A stretch of DNA of 64,000 bases, taken from NCBI RefSeq assembly GCF_012926525.1, contig NZ_JABBNI010000067.1, positions 1-64,000 on the forward strand. Reading direction: 5' to 3'. Position numbers and translations under genes: made by a program. The stretch's first letter is position 1; each line of letters opens with the position of its first letter. This document shows positions 1 through 8,634 of the stretch, one piece after another. Source of the stretch: Clostridium muellerianum (lineage in GTDB: Bacteria > Bacillota > Clostridia > Clostridiales > Clostridiaceae). A model generated the notes under the pieces. It searched no databases, was not told the origin of the DNA, and saw only the letters and a program-made list of their open reading frames with translations.

Positions 1-110
1 GCATGCCTTCCAACATTAAGACATCATAGGAATTTCACCTAATAATTCAGATATGAAGTTAGACTGAACATCAGTCTTCTAGTTTTATTGCATATTTCTA
101 TGCAGATTGT

Positions 111-572
111 CTAGAAACAATTCATACGGTGTGATTTTCCACTGCCAACTTGTCCTAAAAAAGCTATACTATTTTTTCTAGTGTTTTTTATGAGCTTAAA
201 GCTTTTAAAGTATTTTAGAGCAGTATCCATTGCCTTTTCTGTGGCTTCATTATAAATTTTATAATTTTTAAAAGTCAGCTTATTTTTTTGAGTTTCTATG
301 CCTGAAAAACTCCACATTCTTTTAACCTTGTCCATTTCTCTGCACTTACAGAATATAATGGTATCTTGAGCATCAGGAGAGTGTTTTATAATATAGCCTT
401 TTCCACCACAAATAGGACACAATTCTTTAGCTTCAGTTTCAGATGAGCCCTTCCAGGTCTCTTTGATGCCATATGTTTTTTTCATCCTTTGTTTTATGGT
501 TTCCATATTCTCTTTTCTCAATTTTTGAATTAAAGTAAGGACTCTTTCCATAGTCTCTCTCTGATTTTCCAA
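111..572 (-). pseudogene. Truncated DnaC/IstB-like helicase loader
   Basis: The 153-aa product has an N-terminal zinc-type CPICGGKG motif and ends just after a Walker A sequence, GQVGSGKS, followed by the unrelated tail HRMNCF. DnaC-type loaders need about 100 more residues (Walker B, sensor motifs), and I find no continuation in any frame of bases 1-110, so the gene is broken. Translation probably starts at a TTG at 572, because an AGGAGG lies about 8 bases upstream. That start overlaps the preceding DnaD-like gene by about 134 bases. DnaD-like plus DnaC-like pairs are typical of prophage replication modules. Confidence 0.7.
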
Positions 573-1431
573 CTTTTTTTCCTCCTTTATGTTTTTTATA
601 ATTCTTTAAAAAGTCTATAACTTCTTCTTCCTGCTTTAACCCTTTATGTTTCCAGCTGTACAGAACTTTTTCAATATATCTTAAATTTTTAGCATTACTT
701 TTTAAGGCCTGCTTCATTCCAAGTATAATTAAATCTTTGGAATCAAAATCATCCATAAAAACTTTTAACTGCTGAATTTCATAAGGACTAGCACAGCTTA
801 TATTTTTTCTGTAAAAATTTACAACATCGCTGAACTCTCTCTTTTTTTCTTCTTCTTTAAAGCTAGTCTCTGTAGTAATCTCTGGTATTGCTTTATTAAA
901 ATTGGCGTTATCCATTTGACTTTTTGGCATTACGGAAGAAGCTAAGTTGTACCTATTAATTAACTTATTTGCTTTATCAACATGTTTCGAAGATCTACAT
1001 TCTTTTTCTGCGGAGATATTTGATTCATTTAAATTTTCATAAGTTTTATTTTTAGAATCATAATCATGTTGAGCTTTTGAATTTTCATTATCCACAAAAG
1101 CATCATATAAGCTTTCAAGTTTTTCATAATTTATGGTGTACCATTTGGTTTTGTCCATTTTTGATTTATTAAAATTAGAACTTAAAACTACTCCAGCATC
1201 TTCAAGTTTTTTTATAGCTCTTATTATGGTTCTTTTACATAAAAAGTTTATTTGACTGTGCCAGGCTTCATAGCTATTGTAAATCCAAGGAGTACCATCT
1301 ATTATGTGTTTGCTTTTTAAAAGCCAGTAATGCATCTGCTGAAGTATTATACTTTCCGTAACTCCAAAAATTTCTGCAAGCTTAGGCTGAAAAACCATAG
1401 TAATTTCATTTTCTAAAAGTACTTTTTTCAT
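439..1431 (-). CDS. DnaD-like phage-type replication initiator
   Basis: About 330 aa. The N-terminal half (LLENEITMVFQPKLAEIFG..., then a KRTIIRAIKKLEDAGVV segment) reads as a winged-helix replication-initiator domain. The C-terminal part (SPYEIQQLKVFMDDF...) resembles the DnaB_2/DnaD domain that recruits the helicase loader. The tail is lysine-rich. It lies directly upstream of a DnaC-like gene, the usual partner. An ATG at 1443 sits on top of the AAAGGA ribosome site, so the ATG at 1431 is the better start. It is probably a prophage remnant or domesticated module; no other phage genes are visible. Confidence 0.7.
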   Translation of the reverse strand: MKKVLLENEITMVFQPKLAEIFGVTESIILQQMHYWLLKSKHIIDGTPWIYNSYEAWHSQINFLCKRTIIRAIKKLEDAGVVLSSNFNKSKMDKTKWYTINYEKLESLYDAFVDNENSKAQHDYDSKNKTYENLNESNISAEKECRSSKHVDKANKLINRYNLASSVMPKSQMDNANFNKAIPEITTETSFKEEEKKREFSDVVNFYRKNISCASPYEIQQLKVFMDDFDSKDLIILGMKQALKSNAKNLRYIEKVLYSWKHKGLKQEEEVIDFLKNYKKHKGGKKVGKSERDYGKSPYFNSKIEKREYGNHKTKDEKNIWHQRDLEGLI

Positions 1432-1586
1432 AATGTACACCATTCCTTTACTTATATATTTTTAAACTTTAAGCATTATACAACACAACTGCAAGTAACC
1501 GAAGCAACTTTTTCAGAGGACATAGGACAGAGGAAAATTGACAGTGAAGAAGGATTTTTCTCCATTACACTACGAAAAATCTTTAA

Positions 1587-2192
1587 TTAAGTTTTGGATA
1601 TAATAATTTGTTTTAGCTTCTCCAGTGCTCTTTCTTTTCTCTTTTTTACAGCTTCATATTTTATATTTTTGAGTTTTGCATATTCCTTTAAGGTTTTTTC
1701 TTTAAAATAGTACCAGTATATAATTTCTCTAAAGTCACAGGGAAGAAGTTGTAAAGCTTTTCTTAAAAGTTTACTATCTTCCCTTAATAGAAAATTTTCT
1801 TCAATATCTTCAGGGCTTAAAAGCATGTCCATGAACTCAGTACCTTCTTTTGTAGTATTGTTTAGACTAGATTCAAATTTTTCTCCATTTCTTTTATTTA
1901 GAGCACTTCTCAGTTCATTATTTGCAGCATTCTTAATAACAGTATTAGCATAGGTTGTAAAGGCATTTTTTAAGTTACAGTTATATTTAAATACAGCCTT
2001 AAATAAAGCAAAGTTTTCTATTTGAATAAGATCTTCTGTTTCATATCCATTTATATAAATAGAATTAGCAGTTTTATAAATAAAGCCTTGAAATCTTTTC
2101 AGTATCTGCTTAAGAGATATTTTATCTCCTTCTTGAGCTTTTTTTACTAAATCTTCAAGTTCTTCTATAATAATCACCACCCAGCAATACAA
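1587..2192 (-). CDS. Sigma-70 family RNA polymerase sigma factor
   Basis: About 195-201 aa. A region 2-like segment (GFIYKTANSIYINGYETEDLIQIENFALFKAV, with FTTYANTVIKNA following) is joined through an acidic linker to a region 4-like helix-turn-helix (LPCDFREIIYWYYFKEKTL...YEAVKKRKERALEKL). The size fits the short TcdR/UviA- or phage-type sigma factors. The start is uncertain: the TTG at 2192 is far from a ribosome site, while GGGTGG lies just before GTG and ATA codons near 2177. It follows a 47-aa gene and lies downstream of yvrJ, DUF2922 and DUF1659 genes on the same strand. The promoter set it reads is unknown. Confidence 0.75.
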   Translation of the reverse strand: MYCWVVIIIEELEDLVKKAQEGDKISLKQILKRFQGFIYKTANSIYINGYETEDLIQIENFALFKAVFKYNCNLKNAFTTYANTVIKNAANNELRSALNKRNGEKFESSLNNTTKEGTEFMDMLLSPEDIEENFLLREDSKLLRKALQLLPCDFREIIYWYYFKEKTLKEYAKLKNIKYEAVKKRKERALEKLKQIIISKT

Positions 2193-2214
2193 TTAATAAG
2201 AATAAGAAACCACC

Positions 2215-2358
2215 TCAAAGTTTCAACAAGGATTTGATCTCGTTATAGTTTTTTATAATGAATCCTTTGCAGTATTTGAATAGTTCCTTAAAGGACTCAT
2301 TATCTTTGGACCTTAACTTTTTTGGAAAATTTTGAAAATTAGTTTCGTAAGTAAGCAT
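2215..2358 (-). CDS. Small 47-aa protein upstream of the sigma factor
   Basis: An ATG at 2358 has a GAGGGG ribosome site about 8 bases upstream and opens a 47-aa frame rich in Lys and Phe (FKELFKYCKGFIIKNYNE). The stop lies about 20 bases before the sigma gene. The position is reminiscent of RsoA next to SigO in Bacillus subtilis, but I cannot show homology. The segment FKELFKYCKGFI loosely resembles the GFIYKTANSI region of the sigma factor. Function is unknown. Confidence 0.5.
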   Translation of the reverse strand: MLTYETNFQNFPKKLRSKDNESFKELFKYCKGFIIKNYNEIKSLLKL

Positions 2359-2582
2359 ATTATTACCCCTCTTTCTTTTTTTACTCTTCAATAGCTTATT
2401 TCCAATTTATGAATGAAATGTTGCATAAATCGTTTTACTTATTTATACAGCTTTTTTCTACAATACGTGAAAAAGTTAGTGTTATATGCTGATTGTTTAA
2501 AATTAAGGAAGAAACATAACTACTTTTAGTGCTGAATTTTTTCTATATAGATAAGTTTTATGGGAAAAATAATTCAAAAAAA

Positions 2583-2614
2583 ATTCTGATTGGCTTACTA
2601 ACAATCAGAATTTT
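2583..2614 (-). terminator. Bidirectional hairpin terminator after yvrJ
   Basis: The arms ATTCTGATTG and CAATCAGAAT pair perfectly and are flanked by A/T runs on both sides, so the structure can end transcription on either strand. It lies just past the stop of the yvrJ-like gene. Confidence 0.75.
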
Positions 2615-2634
2615 TTAAAGTTGATTATTTTGTA

Positions 2635-2808
2635 TCAGGGATCATTTGACTTTTTTTCATCCAGTAACATTTGGTTTATAGCATTGGATAAATTATTTAT
2701 GCTGCAGGTTAAGTTTTCCATTTTGCTTTCGATTCTTACTAAAAGATAAACGGATACTGCAATAGGAAAACCTAAATTGCCTATTAAATTTACAAGATTT
2801 ATTTCCAT
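2635..2808 (-). CDS. yvrJ: YvrJ family protein
   Basis: A 57-aa frame beginning at ATG 2808, with GGAGG about 8 bases upstream. The N-terminus (MEINLVNLIGNLGFPIAVSV, then YLLVRIESKM) is the recognisable YvrJ pattern: one short membrane segment, then a polar helix (ENLTCSINNLSNAINQM). The function of the family is unknown. In Bacillus it also lies beside a sigma-factor gene pair. Here it follows DUF2922 on the same strand and is closed by a strong hairpin. Confidence 0.8.
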   Translation of the reverse strand: MEINLVNLIGNLGFPIAVSVYLLVRIESKMENLTCSINNLSNAINQMLLDEKKSNDP

Positions 2809-2896
2809 AGTTTAAACCTCCAAGGATAATCATACATAACTTTCAACTTTCCACTATCAATTATAAACAGTTAAAAAACATGTATAGGTGTTAAAA

Positions 2897-2926
2897 GGGC
2901 TGACACACTAATTAGTGTAACAGCCC
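2897..2926 (-). terminator. Stem-loop after the DUF2922 gene
   Basis: GGGCTG and CAGCCC flank a second palindrome, CACTAATTAGTG. On the minus strand the hairpin is followed only by TTTTAA, so it is a weak terminator or an attenuating structure between DUF2922 and yvrJ. Confidence 0.5.
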
Positions 2927-2952
2927 GTAATAAATATTATGAGTTTAAAAAT

Positions 2953-3171
2953 TTACTTTACTGCTAAGCTTGAACTGCTTCTTTCTATTAAGTGAGCTGA
3001 ATCCTTTGTTTTTAAGTCTAAACCACCACATGTAAATATATTTTTAGCCAATATTACATCCATAGCTGCTTTAACTTCAGCTTCAGTAATATCATTCTTA
3101 ACGTTGTTTAAGGTTATAGAAGATTTTTTTCCATCTTCATTTAAAAAAGTCATAGATAACGATTTTGCCAT
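2953..3171 (-). CDS. DUF2922 domain-containing protein
   Basis: A 72-aa protein with the family pattern: an N-terminal FLNEDGKKSSITLNNVK strand pair, then ITEAEVKAAMDVILAKNIF, and a short C-terminus ending near ERSSSSLAVK. The family is small, cytosolic and uncharacterised. A clear ribosome site (AAAGGAGG) precedes the ATG at 3171. It lies between DUF1659 and yvrJ, a neighbourhood I recognise from clostridia. Confidence 0.8.
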   Translation of the reverse strand: MAKSLSMTFLNEDGKKSSITLNNVKNDITEAEVKAAMDVILAKNIFTCGGLDLKTKDSAHLIERSSSSLAVK

Positions 3172-3326
3172 ACTAAAACCTCCTTTTTCATTTTAAAATA
3201 GTTAAATGTTTAATTTTTGTAGTTTAATCATAATGCAAAGCATTTTTTAGAGTTAGCAAAAAATCAACCTTCACTGTCCATTGTCTTCTGTCAACTGTCC
3301 TCTAAAAATAGTACTTCGTATTATTT

Positions 3327-3551
3327 TTAAGCATTAGTTATTCCACTTTGGTCTTCTCTTATAAGTTCATCTAAAGTTCTTCCAAGCAGTTTTTCAAATT
3401 CCTTTGCTACATCAAAAAGATCTTGATCCGCTGCTGAAGTTTTGATTTTTGAAAAACTCTGTTTCTTGATTACCTCCTTCCCGTTTTTATCCACCCCGTC
3501 TGGGTATTTAAGAATCATTACAGTTTCAAGTTTTGTTGCTTTTGCAGCCAT
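3327..3551 (-). CDS. DUF1659 domain-containing protein
   Basis: A 74-aa product from ATG 3551 (the ATG at 3560 touches the AAAGGAG ribosome site, so the second start is preferred). The sequence MAAKATKLETVMILKY...KKQSFSKIKTSAADQDLFDVA fits the short DUF1659 family, which often neighbours DUF2922. Function unknown. It is the first gene of the minus-strand set 3551-1587. Confidence 0.8.
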   Translation of the reverse strand: MAAKATKLETVMILKYPDGVDKNGKEVIKKQSFSKIKTSAADQDLFDVAKEFEKLLGRTLDELIREDQSGITNA

Positions 3552-3560
3552 GATTACCAT

Positions 3561-3881
3561 CTCCTTTCACTTAATATATAGGGAGAAGTTTTTAAAAGGG
3601 GACAGAGATTTTTAGAGAATGTTTTAGGATTAAAGAAAATCAGGCAATTACTGTTAGAAGAATATATCAGAAATTTTTTTGATAGGTAGTAGTACTATAC
3701 AATAGTAGAGCATTTTACACAAATAAGAATTATAATATTGATACATATGGAAATATATAAATAAAATAATGGTTTATAAATACCACGCTGAAGTAATATT
3801 CAGAGTGGTATTTAATATTCTAAATTATTATCAAGCAATTTAATAAAATCATCCATAGTTAGGATACTTGCTTTTTCTTAA
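3561..3881. other. Intergenic region with one hairpin
   Basis: AT-rich DNA between the DUF1659 gene and the MarR gene. The only structure I can support is a stem at 3779-3812 (AATACCAC...GTGGTATT with a second inner stem CTGA/TCAG), positioned as a terminator for the minus-strand MarR gene. The remainder (3600-3778) must contain the promoter of the DUF1659 set; I could not pick out convincing -35/-10 boxes. Confidence 0.5.
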
Positions 3882-4394
3882 TTATTCTAACAACTCAGCA
3901 GAAATAATCGGAATTTTAAATTTTTCTTCAAACCCATCCATTGGAACACCATCATAACTATATAGTTTTTTTAAGAGCCTCCATAATGTTTCCAATTCTT
4001 CTTTGCTGAAATCTTTAAATATATCGTTCATAAAATTTTTCTTAGCATCCTTTGAATTTTTCGAAACAGAATAGATGCCAGCTTCTGTCAATACTACATT
4101 AACAGCTCTTTTATCCTTTTCTGATGGCATTACTGAAATATATTTTTTCTTCTCAAGGCTTTTGATAATCCTTGTTGCATTCTGCTTAGTGGTGCCCAAT
4201 TTACCTGCTATATTTATGATTGTAGCATCACCTTCAGGTATATGAAGTATTGCTAAGAGTGTTAACATCTGCTTAAGTGTTAGATCTCCGGAGTAATTAT
4301 CACCTGCAGTCTGAAGCTTGTTTGAAGTCGTCATGAGACTAGCACATGTCTGATCCATTATATATTCTAGTTCGTTAAAATTTTTGTTATCCAA
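3882..4394 (-). CDS. MarR family transcriptional regulator
   Basis: About 170 aa with a central winged helix (LTLKQMLTLLAILHIPEGDATIINIAGKLGTTKQNATRIIKSLEKKKYI) and a wing ending in DKRAVNVVLTEAG, the standard MarR pattern. The start is probably the TTG at 4394, seven bases after AGGAGG; an upstream TTG at 4400 overlaps the ribosome site. It is divergent from a flavodoxin-fold reductase, and the shared spacer holds two copies of an operator-like sequence. It is likely an autorepressor and a repressor of the reductase; the ligand is unknown. Confidence 0.85.
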   Translation of the reverse strand: MDNKNFNELEYIMDQTCASLMTTSNKLQTAGDNYSGDLTLKQMLTLLAILHIPEGDATIINIAGKLGTTKQNATRIIKSLEKKKYISVMPSEKDKRAVNVVLTEAGIYSVSKNSKDAKKNFMNDIFKDFSKEELETLWRLLKKLYSYDGVPMDGFEEKFKIPIISAELLE

Positions 4395-4441
4395 ATTCAA
4401 TCCTCCTAACTGATATAGTCAATAAAAATATTATATCACAT

Positions 4442-4508
4442 ATAGACAACGGGTTGACAAATTATTTTTAAGGGTATATATTACATTTAGACAATGCGTT
4501 GACTAATA
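4442..4508 (+). promoter_or_regulatory. Promoter with two MarR operator-like repeats
   Basis: TTGACA at 4454-4459 and TATATT at 4477-4482 are 17 bases apart, a near-consensus promoter reading into the reductase. One repeat, TAGACAACGGGTTGACA, overlaps the -35 box. A second, TAGACAATGCGTTGACT, lies at the predicted start of transcription. Each contains a CAAY-N2-GTTG dyad. Binding at both would block initiation, as expected for a MarR repressor. Confidence 0.7.
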
Positions 4509-4537
4509 TTAAAAAAAGAATTTTAAGGAGAATAAAA

Positions 4538-5110
4538 ATGAAATTTTTAACTTTTATGGGAAGTCCAAAGAAAAACGGAAAAACTGATTTTGTACTATCA
4601 CTATTCGAAGACAAGATGAGAAAAGCTGGACATGAAATCGAGAGAATTAATGTCATAGATATAAACATTAATGGCTGTAAAGAATGTTACGCCTGCACAG
4701 GTAAAAGCTCAGAACATGGATGTCCTCAAAAGGATGATTGGGACATGGTATTTAAAAAAATGCTTGCTGCAGATGCTTTAATATATGCAACACCACTTTT
4801 TTGCTATGGTATGAGCGCTCAACTTAAACCACTTACGGACAGACACTTTAGCATAATGGATAAGGATCTGATAAAAGGAAAACTTTCAGCAATGCTAGTT
4901 ACCTGCGGAGGTGAAGAAGCTAATAATGCAGACCTTATTCAAACAATGTTTAGACGTGGTTTTGATATAAATAAAGGAGATAAATTTAAAACCACAGTTG
5001 TCGGTACATATGTTGGGGAATGGAGTATAAAGCCTGACTTTGAAAAAAGAGCATCAGTAGTTGCAGAAAAAATGTTCAACGACTTTAACTGTGCTATTAG
5101 AAGTAAATAA
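4538..5110 (+). CDS. NADPH-dependent FMN reductase-like flavoprotein
   Basis: 190 aa with a flavodoxin-like fold: the FMN phosphate loop GSPKKNGKT near residue 8, a cysteine-containing stretch CKECYACTG, and the conserved ATPLFCYGMSAQLKPLTDRH segment. Related proteins reduce quinones, nitro compounds or metals with FMN; the substrate here is unknown. The ATG at 4538 is chosen because AAGGAG lies 7 bases upstream; an earlier TTG at 4499 falls inside the operator. It is controlled by the divergent MarR gene. Two other reductases of this family occur in the window, beside HxlR and PadR regulators. Confidence 0.85.
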   Translation: MKFLTFMGSPKKNGKTDFVLSLFEDKMRKAGHEIERINVIDININGCKECYACTGKSSEHGCPQKDDWDMVFKKMLAADALIYATPLFCYGMSAQLKPLTDRHFSIMDKDLIKGKLSAMLVTCGGEEANNADLIQTMFRRGFDINKGDKFKTTVVGTYVGEWSIKPDFEKRASVVAEKMFNDFNCAIRSK

Positions 5111-6081
5111 TTTTTAGGGAGGTAAAATAGTATATTGCTTTAATAATTTGAAAAGCATTATACCCTATATCCTGTTTTCTTCTTCGAAATCCATAATATA
5201 CGCTCCTCTGATAATATTATCTTAATTTTATATTCGTTTTATGTAAAGAACAAGGAGTTAAACTAGTAAAAAAATAGGCAGATGTCAAAGGATTTAAAGG
5301 ATTTTAAGTGAATATTGATGTGTGTTATGTTCCATCAGACTTAGGTTTGAAGGAATTTTTGTTTTAGGGAGTGTGCAACTACGCAGAAATAAAGATATTT
5401 GCATTGAGGTTTAGGTTTTGAGTATTGGTTATAATTAATGGCATAACGTCTCATAGTTTTTATACTAGCTAAATTCAAAAAGAAAAACTTATATAGAGGT
5501 ACTTATAGGGATTTGAATAAAAATTTCTATGAGTTTCTTAATATCTAGTTAGAAAATATATTTTCTTAAGCTTTTGAGTGTAAAGAATTTACTTGAGGGT
5601 TTTTATAATATTAGATAATTATTTTTAAATTACATAAAGTTTGTAGTCATGCAAAAATAGTGTTGAATTTATGAGAGTAGATTGAAATTATTTATAGATT
5701 AATTTAATTTTAAAATATACAATTTGAATATTTTATCAACAATGAAATAAAAGGATGGCGTTGTTCATAATTGAGTTTAATCTAATTTTATATAGTATTT
5801 AGAATTGCTATTATGTATATTAATTTATATGTATACCATTATTTAATGTAAATAATAGTTTATTCTATTAGATTTTAAATGACTATATTTTTAATAAAAA
5901 TGTGTAAGTAATGTCATTGTAATTTACTGTTTAGTTTTTATCTTAGATTTTTTATTAAAACTATTTTATAAATAGATTTTTTTTAATACTTTTATTTATA
6001 AGCACGAACAAAAAGGAGGGGTATTTACAAGATTGCTAAAGAAGTATATAATATTAGCTAGTTTGTAAAGGAGAATAAGAT
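5111..6081. other. Long AT-rich non-coding region
   Basis: Nearly 1 kb without a supportable gene on either strand. It holds a copy of a dispersed repeat at 5171-5266 that matches 17802-17898 closely. The rest is very AT-rich with many short stop-bounded frames. The promoter of the following defence-like operon should lie near its right end, where AAAGGAG precedes the ATG at 6082. I see no RNA gene here. Confidence 0.5.
5171..5266. repeat. Dispersed intergenic repeat, copy 1
   Basis: About 96 bases from CTGTTTTCTTCTTCGAAATC to AAGGAGTTAAACTAG, nearly the same as 17802-17898 with a handful of substitutions. It contains no coding frame. Both copies end in CAAGGAGTTAAACTAG. Confidence 0.75.
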
Positions 6082-6669
6082 ATGGACTATTCAAAAATGC
6101 TTAGACAATTAATACGAGAAAATGGTGGCATTGTTTCTACTAAAATGGCTTCAGAACATGGAATCCCTCGTATATATCTTTCTGATTTTGTGAAAAAGGG
6201 AATTTTACAACGTTTTGAAAGAGGTATCTATATATCTACGAATAGTATAGATGATATGTATTGTTTTCAAATGAGATTTGATCAATCAATTTTTTCGCAT
6301 GAATCAGCATTGTATCTGCATCAATACTTAAAAGATCCTCCAGAACAAAAAAATGTTACTGTTAAAACTGGAATGAATACTAAAAGTCTTATTAGGAGTG
6401 GAGCGAAAGTCTATTCGATAAAGATGGAATTATATTTATTAGGTACTACAGAAATTATAACGAATTATGGCCGAATTGTAAGATCATATGATATTGAGCG
6501 TAGCATTTGCGATATAATTCGCAGCAGGAGCAAGGTGAATAATGAAATTATAGTAAAATCATTGAAAATATATAATGATAGTCCCGAAAAAGATTTATCT
6601 AAACTCATGGAATATGCAAAAAAGTTAAATGTTTTAAGAATACTGAATGGTTATTTAGAGTTTCTATAA
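6082..6669 (+). CDS. AbiEi-family antitoxin-like winged-helix protein
   Basis: 195 aa. The N-terminus (MLRQLIRENGGIVSTKMASEHGI...LSDFVKKGILQRFERGIYI) is the winged helix of AbiEi proteins. It is followed by the typical FSHESALYLHQYL and SIKMELYLLGTTEI...YDIERSICDIIRSR segments. In classical type IV toxin-antitoxin pairs AbiEi is followed by the nucleotidyltransferase AbiEii, which is absent here; a DNA methylase gene follows 44 bases downstream. It may act as a DNA-binding regulator of this operon. The ATG at 6082 has AAAGGAG upstream. The fold is confident, the role is not. Confidence 0.8.
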   Translation: MDYSKMLRQLIRENGGIVSTKMASEHGIPRIYLSDFVKKGILQRFERGIYISTNSIDDMYCFQMRFDQSIFSHESALYLHQYLKDPPEQKNVTVKTGMNTKSLIRSGAKVYSIKMELYLLGTTEIITNYGRIVRSYDIERSICDIIRSRSKVNNEIIVKSLKIYNDSPEKDLSKLMEYAKKLNVLRILNGYLEFL

Positions 6670-6713
6670 TAGTTTTAAGGTATAAAAATTTTAGATTAAG
6701 GGGCTAAGTTAAT

Positions 6714-8624
6714 ATGGAATCAAAATTAAACTATATAATAAATCTTTTAGCTAAAGATATTAAAGGTAAACTTCCAAAAGAATTTGAAGCTAGGTATTAT
6801 GAAAAAATGTCTTTTTCTAAAGAGAATATTGTTGTTGAATTGAAAAAAGATTTATTGCATGAAACTATAAGCTTTGAGATAGCTTTTATCCATGTTATTT
6901 TATTTGTTATTATAAAAATATTAAATTGCAAAGAACAGAACTATCTTTTATTTTTAATAAAGTTAGATAAAGATAAGTTTTTTTCATGGTATAAACCAGA
7001 AGAAAAATTTTTAAAGAAATACCTAGAGAAACTAGAGATAGATAATAGTTTGGATGTTTATTCTTTGATAAATCAACATGATAAATTAATTAATAAAGAT
7101 ATTAAAAAGAAATTAGGGCAGTTTTATACTCCAGTTGATATTGTTAAAAGAATAATTATGGAAATGAAGAGTAGTTTGAAAAATCTTCAAATGGGAGATT
7201 CAGTGATTGATCCAGCATGTGGCACAGGGGTTTTTTTAATTGAAACTTTGAAAATGCTAAAAAGTAAGTTTCACATAGTTGAGTTAATTCACTATGTGAA
7301 TGAAAATGTTTATGGATTTGATGTGAATCCGTTTGCAATACTTGCAACAAAGATAAATCTCATGTATGAAATGTGTGTGCAAGCAGGATCAAAACTTGAA
7401 AATGTAGTTGAATTTATTTTACAATCAAATACAGTGTTTAGAAATGTTCAATGGAAAAATACTATAATTGAAAATGATTCTAACAAATATACAATAATTT
7501 TAGGAAATCCACCCTATTTTAAACTTAACAAGAAATCCATTAAAGAAATTTCTGATTATGATGATATATTATATGGACAACCTAATATATATTCATTTTT
7601 TATGCATTGGGGAATAGAACATTTAAGTAAAGATGGTATCATGTGCTTTATTGTTCCTCAGTCTATAAGATCTGGTCTATATTTTAAAAAATTGCGAGCT
7701 AAAATGTCTAGTTTAAGGATTAAATCTATCATACATATAGATTCTAGACAGAATATATTTGATAGAGCAGAACAAGCAGTACTTATTATATGTTTGGAAA
7801 ATAAACCAGTAGCAAACACTAAAACCAAAATTCAGTTTTATGATGGTAATGGTTCAATAAATGCTGAGTTTAAAATCTCTAGATCAAAATTAATGATGAA
7901 TCAATCATATAATAATATTTTCATAATTAATAGAAAAGTAGAGATGTATGATATTTTAGATAAAGTATATGCAAATAGTTTATCAATGGATAGTGATAAT
8001 AGAAATCTTAAATTTAGTAATGGACTCTTTGTTTGGAATCAACACAAGGAAGATATTGTGGATTATGAGGAGCAAGCAGTTCCTATCATATATGGTGGCA
8101 ATGTACAACCTTTAGAATTCAATTTTAATCAATGCTCCTCTAACAAGGAACGAAAACAATTTGCAAAAATTAATGATAAGACAAAAACGTTTGCACTTAG
8201 TGGAAGACGTCTTTTAGTCCAAAGAACTACTAACTTTGAAAAGGATATTCGATTGAAGGCATGTATAATTCCTGATAGTTTTTTAGAAATTTATAAAACA
8301 TATTTTTTAGAAAATCATGTTAATTTTCTATGCCACAATGATGGAAAGAGCTATTTATTAGAAAAAGAAGTGCTTTATTATTATTTAGGAATGCTTAATT
8401 CAAAATTAGTAAATTATATCTTTATTAGTAAGAGTGGAAATACACAAGTATCGGCAAATGAGCTAAATTCGCTTCCCTTCCCAATAACAGATATAAGTGA
8501 GATTGCACAGTTTGTGAGAAAATATATGAAAAATTTAAAGGAATATCAAAAGGAATTAGATTTATTAGTTTGCAGGTCATATATGTTATCTGAAAACGAA
8601 ACTGATTTTATTATTAAGTATTGA
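6714..8624 (+). CDS. N6-adenine DNA methyltransferase (Eco57I/TaqI-like)
   Basis: 636 aa. After a helical N-terminus of about 135 residues comes LGQFYTPVDIVKRII (motif X). Motif I, DPACGTGVFLIETL, lies near residue 165, YGFDVNPFAI follows, and the catalytic motif IV NPPYF lies near residue 266. The C-terminal half (YYYLGMLNSKLVNYIF...NELNSLPFP) looks like a target-recognition domain. It should methylate adenine in a specific DNA site using S-adenosylmethionine. No PD-(D/E)XK motif is evident, so it is probably a methylase only. It sits 10 bases upstream of the GHKL/kinase gene, which suggests a self-marking role in a defence operon. Confidence 0.85.
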   Translation: MESKLNYIINLLAKDIKGKLPKEFEARYYEKMSFSKENIVVELKKDLLHETISFEIAFIHVILFVIIKILNCKEQNYLLFLIKLDKDKFFSWYKPEEKFLKKYLEKLEIDNSLDVYSLINQHDKLINKDIKKKLGQFYTPVDIVKRIIMEMKSSLKNLQMGDSVIDPACGTGVFLIETLKMLKSKFHIVELIHYVNENVYGFDVNPFAILATKINLMYEMCVQAGSKLENVVEFILQSNTVFRNVQWKNTIIENDSNKYTIILGNPPYFKLNKKSIKEISDYDDILYGQPNIYSFFMHWGIEHLSKDGIMCFIVPQSIRSGLYFKKLRAKMSSLRIKSIIHIDSRQNIFDRAEQAVLIICLENKPVANTKTKIQFYDGNGSINAEFKISRSKLMMNQSYNNIFIINRKVEMYDILDKVYANSLSMDSDNRNLKFSNGLFVWNQHKEDIVDYEEQAVPIIYGGNVQPLEFNFNQCSSNKERKQFAKINDKTKTFALSGRRLLVQRTTNFEKDIRLKACIIPDSFLEIYKTYFLENHVNFLCHNDGKSYLLEKEVLYYYLGMLNSKLVNYIFISKSGNTQVSANELNSLPFPITDISEIAQFVRKYMKNLKEYQKELDLLVCRSYMLSENETDFIIKY

Positions 8625-8634
8625 GGTGAAATAG

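Noticed and set aside
6714-8624. Type IIG restriction enzyme (methylase plus nuclease in one chain)
   Set aside because: No PD-(D/E)XK or other nuclease motif is visible in the first 135 residues or at the C-terminus; the separate HNH gene is a better nuclease candidate.
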